Assembly (NCBI GenBank): GCA_943735955.1
Contig: OX030956.1
Location: 5,177,876-5,241,875, forward strand
Direction of reading: 5' to 3'
Source of the DNA: Piscicola geometra
Lineage: Eukaryota > Annelida > Clitellata > Hirudinida > Piscicolidae
DNA length: 64,000 bases
Made by a program: the position numbers and the translations under genes. The notes under the pieces are model-generated. The model was not told the origin of the DNA. It did no database searches and saw only the letters and a list, made by a program, of their open reading frames with translations. Shown one piece after another: positions 61,901 through 64,000 of this stretch (positions are counted from its first letter, which is position 1; each line of letters opens with the position of its first letter).

Positions 61901-64000
61901 TAAAAAAAAACTTGGATTTAGCTTATTGTCGTTTTAATTTGATTTTATTAAATTTAAAAATGACACACAAACCTTCCAGGAGCGCTGGTGCCACAACTCT
62001 TGCACTTGACGCACTTCGGACACACCCAAATGTTCGAGTTCTTGGTCGCCTCGAGGGGGTGCTTGGTGGAGAGGCACGCGGGGTGGAAGGCGTCGTGGCA
62101 CGTGTCACACTGTAGCAGTTGCCCTTGACGCAGACACACCTTGCAGAACTGACACCTGCGACAGCACCACACCTCGCCCTTGCGCGGCCGATGCCTCTCC
62201 TCCATGCAGTCTTCGTGGAATGGCTCGCAACACACCATGCAGTGGATGAGGTCCTTGTGGCCTAGGGTGGCGCACAGGCGACACACTTGTCGAACCCCCG
62301 GACACCCGGACGTGATGACCGACACTCCGTCCCTCCACGAGACGTCGAGACAGATGCCCTTGCGACTCTCGGGCAGCTTGATGGGGAGGTCGGAAAAGGC
62401 GTTGATGTTCGCTTCTCGGGCCACCTTGGAAGTGGTCGCAGCAGCTGGTTGCATGGAAGCGGTGGTGGTGGCGAACTTGCCTCGACTGCCGATCGACTTC
62501 ATCTTGCCGGCCTTCTCGATGTTGCTGTTGTTGTACTTCTTGTACTTGTCGTAGCTGCTCTGGTAGGACCTACTCTTGCTCTCAAAACTAGAAAAGCTTT
62601 TATACTTGCCACCACTTTTCATCTTCTTATTCTTCGACATTTTCGAGCCTAGAGTCTTGTTGCGCTTCCTCCACGAGAGGGGCGGGATGGGATTGAGACA
62701 TGCGCGATGCTCGCACGCCTGCTTAACCATGCCGCGACCGCCAAACTTGGGCATGTCCTTGCAGTTGCGACACTTGCCGCAGTCGGGCTTGGTGCACTTC
62801 TCGCATTGGTGGCACCGAACGGTTCGCTTGTACGACTCAGAACGCGAGCGACTCATGCCCGGGATGCACGAGGAGGAGGAGGAGGATGGCCCGAGAGTGG
62901 TGCGAGGCGTCGAGGAGTGCGACGTCTTCGACTTCATTACGAAATCTTTGTCGTTCTTGTCTACGAACGCACCCGCGTCTTCCTCTTCATCGTCGTCTTC
63001 GTCATCATCATCAATGCCGTCATCTTCGTCATCGTCATCATCATCATCTACACCTCCATCGTCGTCATCCTCATCATGATCATTGACGACATCATCATCA
63101 TCATCATCATCATCGCCCATCATGGCCATGTCCCAGTAGTTCTTATTGCCCCGAGCCCTCCTGCTCGAGTGCTGCGTGCCACTTGTGCTTGGCGTCGGCT
63201 CTGAGTCGTGCATGCCTTTGTGGTGGTGATGATGATGATTGTGGTGATTGTGATGATTGTGATGGTGTTGATGGGGATAATAGCAATCGAGATTAAAATG
63301 AATTTTTATTATATTAAATTTCCATTTTTTAGAAAAATAAACCTGAAAACCATTAAAAAATTAAAATTATAAATCATCAAATGAATAAAATCGCTAAAAA
63401 CAATCACTACTAACTGGGAGTGGCAAGGTCATCCATGAACGAGTTCATCTTGACCTTCTCGAGGGAGGGCAGGGCACTGAGGCGCAAGTGGTGGTTGGTG
63501 TCGGAGGCCTGGGGAGAGGAGAAGGTGGCCAGAGGTTTTCCCAGGGCAACTGAAGCCTCCCTGCAGACGTGTTTGATGCGTGGACCACGGGGCATGGGTG
63601 GAATGGCTGGCGGTGTTGCTGTTTGGTGGTGGTCTGTCGAGTTGGTGGTCAAGGAGGGAAGGTTGGTCTCGTGCTTCATTCCTGTTGTTGTTGTTGTTGA
63701 GTTGTAGGATAGAGTATTAAATTAAATTCCTGGGTATTCATAAAAGAGTAATGAATTAAATGTATTTATTTGTTTATATTTCATCCAAACAAGAGAATCA
63801 GCAAACCATTTTCAAGGTGAATCTTATCGCTAGGCAGGGGGACGTAATCACGAGGATCGAGTGGCACCACCCCCCCATCGTGCCTGCCCTCTCCACTCTT
63901 CGACTTGCGGTGCCTACCCACTTTGTTCTTCGAGCCAAACCTCCCCTTGCCCTTCTTCCCGCCACCCGAATGGGCGTCTGCTCGATCAGCTGATCGTGCT
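49330..64000 (-). CDS. trx: Trithorax/MLL-type histone H3K4 methyltransferase (KMT2A/B class), 5' partial
   Basis: Twenty-three exons join in frame into 2566 residues; the gene continues 5' beyond 64000. It is a nuclear chromatin regulator that, in this family, methylates histone H3 lysine 4 within a WDR5/RbBP5/Ash2 complex and maintains Hox and other developmental gene activity. Approximate positions: pre-CXXC motif [18 protein letters not shown] (95-115), acidic run (185-230), CXXC (285-330), PHD1-PHD2 (460-568), PHD3 (569-650), divergent bromodomain split over several exons (715-1045), extended PHD (1110-1235), FYRN (1240-1325), linker with AT-hook-like RGRPPK (about 1419) and taspase-like QVDGNEDD (1801-1808), FYRC (2275-2355), WIN motif GFARGE (2368-2373), SET (2425-2550) and post-SET (2551-2566). 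CXXC plus this order separates KMT2A/B from KMT2C/D. Catalytic and structural SET motifs ([21 protein letters not shown]) are intact. Poly-Asn, poly-Gln and poly-Asp runs are prominent. Introns are 96-1039 bp. Confidence 0.95.
49477..49572 (-). other. Shortest trx intron (96 bp) with CA-repeat acceptor
   Basis: This intron splits the SET domain. Its last 50 bp on the sense strand are CA repeats ending in CACACACAG. The GT donor of exon V is itself followed by GTGTGT. Confidence 0.9.
49573..49746 (-). CDS. trx: trx exon V: SET domain core
   Basis: It encodes [20 protein letters not shown], then [20 protein letters not shown] and [13 protein letters not shown] is the pseudoknot motif that holds the cofactor, and the Cys of PNCYSR is a zinc ligand shared with post-SET. 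Phase is 0-0. Confidence 0.97.
49958..50025 (-). repeat. 17-bp tandem repeat (CACCCATGTATAAGACG), four copies
   Basis: Exact 17-bp units start at 49958, 49975, 49992 and 50009, alternating AAGACG and AAGGCG. They sit 12 bp downstream (sense) of the trx exon U donor. The unit resembles the short repeated motifs found near ends of some DNA transposons. Confidence 0.9.
50037..50115 (-). CDS. trx: trx exon U: SET domain N-terminal part
   Basis: It encodes [20 protein letters not shown], then IIEYSGE. HGRGLF forms part of the S-adenosylmethionine pocket in SET proteins. The donor is GGAGAG|GTTGGT. Confidence 0.95.
50242..50319 (-). CDS. trx: trx exon T: pre-SET segment
   Basis: It encodes [20 protein letters not shown] plus VVGVYR. 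This matches DLPMPMRFRHLKKTSKEAVGVYR of MLL1 directly before SET. The acceptor is CCCCTTAG and the donor is CTACAG|GTAAAG. Confidence 0.95.
50500..50755 (-). repeat. 22-bp imperfect minisatellite (CCATCATCAACCCACCATCAAT)
   Basis: About ten imperfect tandem units of a 22-bp CATC/AACC-rich motif lie in the intron between trx exons S and T, followed by AT-rich sequence. Confidence 0.85.
50797..50942 (-). CDS. trx: trx exon S: WIN motif region
   Basis: It encodes [20 protein letters not shown], then [23 protein letters not shown] (50901-50918) aligns with the MLL1 WIN motif GSARAE, whose Arg inserts into WDR5. [10 protein letters not shown] aligns with DMFNFLASKH. The donor is CTCAAG|GTTTGT. Confidence 0.92.
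51233..51363 (-). CDS. trx: trx exon R: FYRC end
   Basis: It encodes [20 protein letters not shown], then [20 protein letters not shown]. This aligns with the VNGLRMLGILHDAVVFLIEQLSGAKHCRNYKF part of FYRC. Outgoing phase is 0. Confidence 0.93.
51383..51610 (-). repeat. 18-bp minisatellite (TTGATGGTTGGTTGTTTG)
   Basis: About 12 near-perfect 18-bp units lie in the intron between trx exons Q and R, starting about 20 bp upstream of the exon R acceptor. Frames encoding six-residue repeats are open on the plus strand because 18 is divisible by three. Confidence 0.95.
51762..51836 (-). CDS. trx: trx exon Q: FYRC
   Basis: It encodes [20 protein letters not shown] then VSYAG, matching AAWKALIDKVQEARSNARLKQLSFAG of MLL1 FYRC. 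The acceptor is GCCAACAG and the donor is GCTG|GTGAGG. Confidence 0.93.
52073..54746 (-). CDS. trx: trx exon P: long low-complexity linker, AT-hook-like motif, taspase-like site, FYRC start
   Basis: This is an 891-codon exon between FYRN and FYRC. It contains RGRPPK near its start (54672-54689). Asn runs are frequent and there is a run of about 14 Gln. QVDGNEDD (53520-53543) is followed by a strongly acidic tract. Further Ser/Thr, Asp and Glu repeats follow, and the exon ends in [19 protein letters not shown], the first FYRC strand (MLL1: FRISSDDGFHVEADSIE). The acceptor is CACACACCAG. The donor ATCAATA|GTTCGT was chosen because it restores exact FYRC spacing into exon Q. Confidence 0.9.
53520..53543 (-). 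other. trx: Candidate taspase-1 cleavage site (QVDG)
   Basis: QVDGNEDD lies between FYRN and FYRC. MLL1 is cut at QVDGADD and QLDGVDD sites in the same relative place, with consensus Q-[FMILV]-D-G-x-D-D. Here the P3' residue is Glu instead of Asp, followed by Asp-Asp. Cleavage would fall after Asp-1803 of the partial protein. Function is inferred. Confidence 0.6.
55082..55370 (-). CDS. trx: trx exon O: FYRN end, His-rich insertion and acidic region
   Basis: It begins [20 protein letters not shown], equivalent to CSRVYWSTTDARKRCVYTCK at the end of FYRN. A His-rich run (seven His, two Gln, four His) follows, then an acidic Ser/Glu segment. The donor is CTTGAG|GTGTGT, at the edge of a short GT repeat. 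Confidence 0.93.
55624..55702 (-). CDS. trx: trx exon N: FYRN core
   Basis: It encodes [20 protein letters not shown] and IFPVNFR. These align with the GSMTIDCLGILNDLSDCEDKLFPIGY stretch of MLL1 FYRN. Split codons on both sides keep frame with exons M and O. Confidence 0.93.
55705..55895 (-). repeat. GT/AT-rich microsatellite abutting the exon N acceptor
   Basis: About 190 bp of GT repeats; 55832-55890 is pure GT and the rest is mixed with TATG and CGTG. On the trx sense strand it is a CA tract that runs directly into the ACATACAG acceptor of exon N. Confidence 0.95.
55985..56099 (-). CDS. trx: trx exon M: FYRN domain start
   Basis: It encodes [19 protein letters not shown] and [14 protein letters not shown], matching the segment before and into FYRN in MLL proteins (FEVFRRVFVDFEGISLRRK). 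The acceptor is CACACACCAG and the donor is AATG|GTGCGT. Confidence 0.9.
56422..56580 (-). CDS. trx: trx exon L: extended PHD zinc-finger end
   Basis: It encodes [19 protein letters not shown], then [20 protein letters not shown] and FCSSH. All expected Cys/His zinc ligands are present. The acceptor is CACTCACAG and the donor is CAAGG|GTGAGG. Confidence 0.95.
56770..56907 (-). CDS. trx: trx exon K: extended PHD middle
   Basis: It encodes [20 protein letters not shown], then [15 protein letters not shown] and ARGRKL. This is near-identical in pattern to MLL1 [23 protein letters not shown]. Phase is 0-0, with donor AAGCTG|GTCAGT. Confidence 0.95.
57105..57311 (-). CDS. trx: trx exon J: start of extended PHD (PHD4)
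   Basis: It has a basic Gly/Arg/Lys-rich lead ([15 protein letters not shown]), then [18 protein letters not shown]. This matches RQCALCLTYGDDSANDAGRL of MLL1. The acceptor is CACACACAG and the donor is GATCAG|GTTTGT, phase 0-0. Confidence 0.92.
57312..58014 (-). other. trx intron with large minisatellite
   Basis: A 703-bp intron. Positions 57340-57835 are the 26-bp GT-rich minisatellite. The rest (57840-58014) is GAT-rich simple sequence. No exon was seen. Confidence 0.85.
57340..57835 (-). repeat. Minisatellite of about 26 bp (GTGGTGTTGGTTGTTGTGTA core)
   Basis: About 18-20 units of a TTGGTTGTTGTGTAG plus TAGTGGTGGTG composite, with unit-length variants near 20, 23 and 26 bp. It lies within the intron between trx exons I and J. 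The long His/Thr/Asn/Pro-rich minus-strand frame across it is an artefact. Confidence 0.95.
58015..58087 (-). CDS. trx: trx exon I: linker before the extended PHD
   Basis: It encodes [20 protein letters not shown] plus WEPK. It has no domain. The acceptor follows a run of 13 C bases on the sense strand and the donor is CCCAAG|GTGATT. Phases fit exactly with exons H and J. Confidence 0.82.
58231..58304 (-). CDS. trx: trx exon H: bromodomain end
   Basis: It encodes [23 protein letters not shown] matches the ERVFPWF end of the MLL1 bromodomain. The acceptor is CACACAGCAAG-type (cut after CACACAG) and the donor is AATCC|GTATGT, phase 2. Confidence 0.88.
58306..58392 (-). repeat. GT microsatellite abutting a splice acceptor
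   Basis: About 85 bp of GT (CA on the sense strand) with CG and CAT interruptions. It ends directly at the 3' splice site of trx exon H. Confidence 0.9.
58636..58740 (-). CDS. trx: trx exon G: bromodomain middle helices
   Basis: A 35-codon, phase 0-0 exon with acceptor CCCCCCCAG and donor AACAAG|GTTGTG. It encodes [18 protein letters not shown] and [10 protein letters not shown], amphipathic helices in the position of the MLL1 bromodomain core. Confidence 0.88.
58741..59779 (-). other. trx intron filled by minisatellite
   Basis: A 1039-bp intron, the longest of the gene in this window. About 700 bp of it is the GATGATGAGGAGA tandem repeat. The remaining 59 bp flanks and the 58741-59040 segment are AT-rich, without features beyond a C-rich acceptor tract. 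Confidence 0.85.
59041..59770 (-). repeat. Minisatellite GATGATGAGGAGA (13 bp) with 11-bp variants
   Basis: About 55-60 tandem units alternate between the 13-bp unit GATGATGAGGAGA and the 11-bp unit GATGATGAAGA, with occasional slippage variants. It lies in the intron between trx exons F and G. The repeat starts 10 bp downstream of the exon F donor. It is stop-free in two minus-strand frames. Confidence 0.95.
59780..60508 (-). CDS. trx: trx exon F: Asn-rich insertion within the bromodomain
   Basis: It is 243 codons, dominated by Asn runs encoded by AAC and AAT. It ends with [20 protein letters not shown], which resembles the KRKMDQGNYTSV segment of the MLL1 bromodomain. The donor is CCATC|GTGAGT. 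Beyond the donor the frame stays open through a minisatellite, which inflates the apparent open frame. Confidence 0.85.
60754..61097 (-). CDS. trx: trx exon E: end of PHD3 and N-terminal bromodomain helix
   Basis: It begins [18 protein letters not shown], with CRVCKPC completing PHD3. An Asn/Gln-rich insertion follows, then [19 protein letters not shown]. This aligns with the helix after PHD3 in MLL1 that starts the bromodomain. The donor is GGCAAG|GTTCGT, phase 0. Confidence 0.9.
61329..61366 (-). repeat. Short telomere-like tract (CCCTAA variants)
   Basis: The plus strand has CCCTAACCCTAACCTAACCC followed by CCAAAC variants, in the intron between trx exons D and E. It is TTAGGG-like on the sense strand, only a few units long. 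Confidence 0.7.
61395..61576 (-). CDS. trx: trx exon D: PHD2-PHD3 junction
   Basis: The exon encodes [29 protein letters not shown] and [16 protein letters not shown]. These match the MLL pattern GNFCPLCxKCYxDDD ... MQCxxCxxWVHxKCE of PHD3, the module that reads H3K4me3 in MLL1. Split codons join both neighbours. Confidence 0.95.
61580..61891 (-). repeat. 12-bp minisatellite (TTGGATGGGTGG)
   Basis: About 26 near-perfect 12-bp units fill most of the intron between trx exons C and D, ending a few bases from the exon D acceptor. Because 12 is divisible by three, all three plus-strand frames are open, giving spurious Trp/Gly-rich proteins. Confidence 0.97.
61973..63215 (-). CDS. trx: trx exon C: acidic run, CXXC zinc finger, PHD1 and PHD2 start
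   Basis: The exon starts with a region of more than 40 mostly Asp/Glu residues. The CXXC domain follows ([19 protein letters not shown], then KFGGRG and QACEHRAC), which binds unmethylated CpG DNA in this family. After a Ser/Lys-rich linker come PHD1 (CRLC, HCMVC, FHEDC, WCCRRC) and the start of PHD2 (CKVC, QCDTC, FHPAC, WVCPKC). The donor is GGAAG|GTTTGT. Confidence 0.95.
63415..63681 (-). CDS. trx: trx exon B: conserved pre-CXXC motif
   Basis: The exon encodes [20 protein letters not shown] and [11 protein letters not shown]. These closely match the segment just upstream of CXXC in MLL1/MLL2 (R-I-K-H-V-C-R-x-A-x-V-A-L-G ... L-S-A-L-P). The acceptor is CAACAACAG and the donor is CCCA|GTTAGT; phase is 1 at both ends. 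Confidence 0.9.
63807..64000 (-). CDS. trx: trx exon A (cut by window edge)
   Basis: Lys/Gly/Arg-rich segment including [20 protein letters not shown] and [14 protein letters not shown]. It has no domain but joins exon B in phase (donor AATG|GTTTGC). It belongs to the basic region that precedes the CXXC domain in MLL proteins. The 5' boundary lies outside the window. Confidence 0.75.

Noticed and set aside
61514..62115. Three overlapping Trp/Gly/Asp repeat frames on plus
   Set aside because: They are produced by the 12-bp minisatellite inside a trx intron and the antisense of exons C and D.

Overview
This window is nuclear DNA from an invertebrate animal. It is AT-rich, has many introns with GT-AG splice sites, carries CA/GT microsatellites and many minisatellites, and has coding exons rich in poly-asparagine (AAC/AAT runs) and poly-glutamine. 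A trithorax protein that keeps a CXXC zinc finger, together with the poly-Asn tracts, makes a spiralian such as an annelid (leech-like) my best guess. That placement is inference only.

Layout. Positions 1-28188 are almost entirely AT-rich non-coding DNA. They hold a CAC/CAA tandem block (7405-7880), a C-rich tract (9895-9985), a short AT minisatellite (20741-20955) and the remnant of a piggyBac transposon (23195-23569). From 28189 to 44452 the plus strand carries one multi-exon gene that I assembled from eight exons with consistent reading phase. It encodes a cell-surface protein with a SUEL-type (galactose-binding) lectin domain, a CUB-like region, a CCP/sushi-like module, one transmembrane helix and a long Asn-rich cytoplasmic tail (919 residues; the 5' end was not found). 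Its introns contain a tRNA-like SINE or tRNA relic (35105-35180) and a (CA)n microsatellite of about 900 bp (40418-41335).

Positions 44453-49329 lie between two convergent genes. They hold a candidate 217-bp MITE (45197-45413), a 39-bp minisatellite and a few anonymous blocks.

From 64000 down to 49330 the minus strand carries the 3' part of a trithorax/MLL (KMT2A/B) histone H3K4 methyltransferase gene. I resolved 23 exons that join in frame into 2566 residues. Domains in order are CXXC, PHD1-3, a divergent bromodomain, an extended PHD, FYRN, a long low-complexity linker with an AT-hook-like motif and a near-consensus taspase-1 site, FYRC, a WDR5-binding (WIN) motif, SET and post-SET. The 5' end lies beyond 64000. 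Most of its short introns are filled with different minisatellites, and several 3' splice sites are built directly on CA repeats.

The two genes have no evident functional link. One is a chromatin regulator and the other a membrane receptor-like protein. Both carry recent-looking AAC/CAA expansions inside coding exons.
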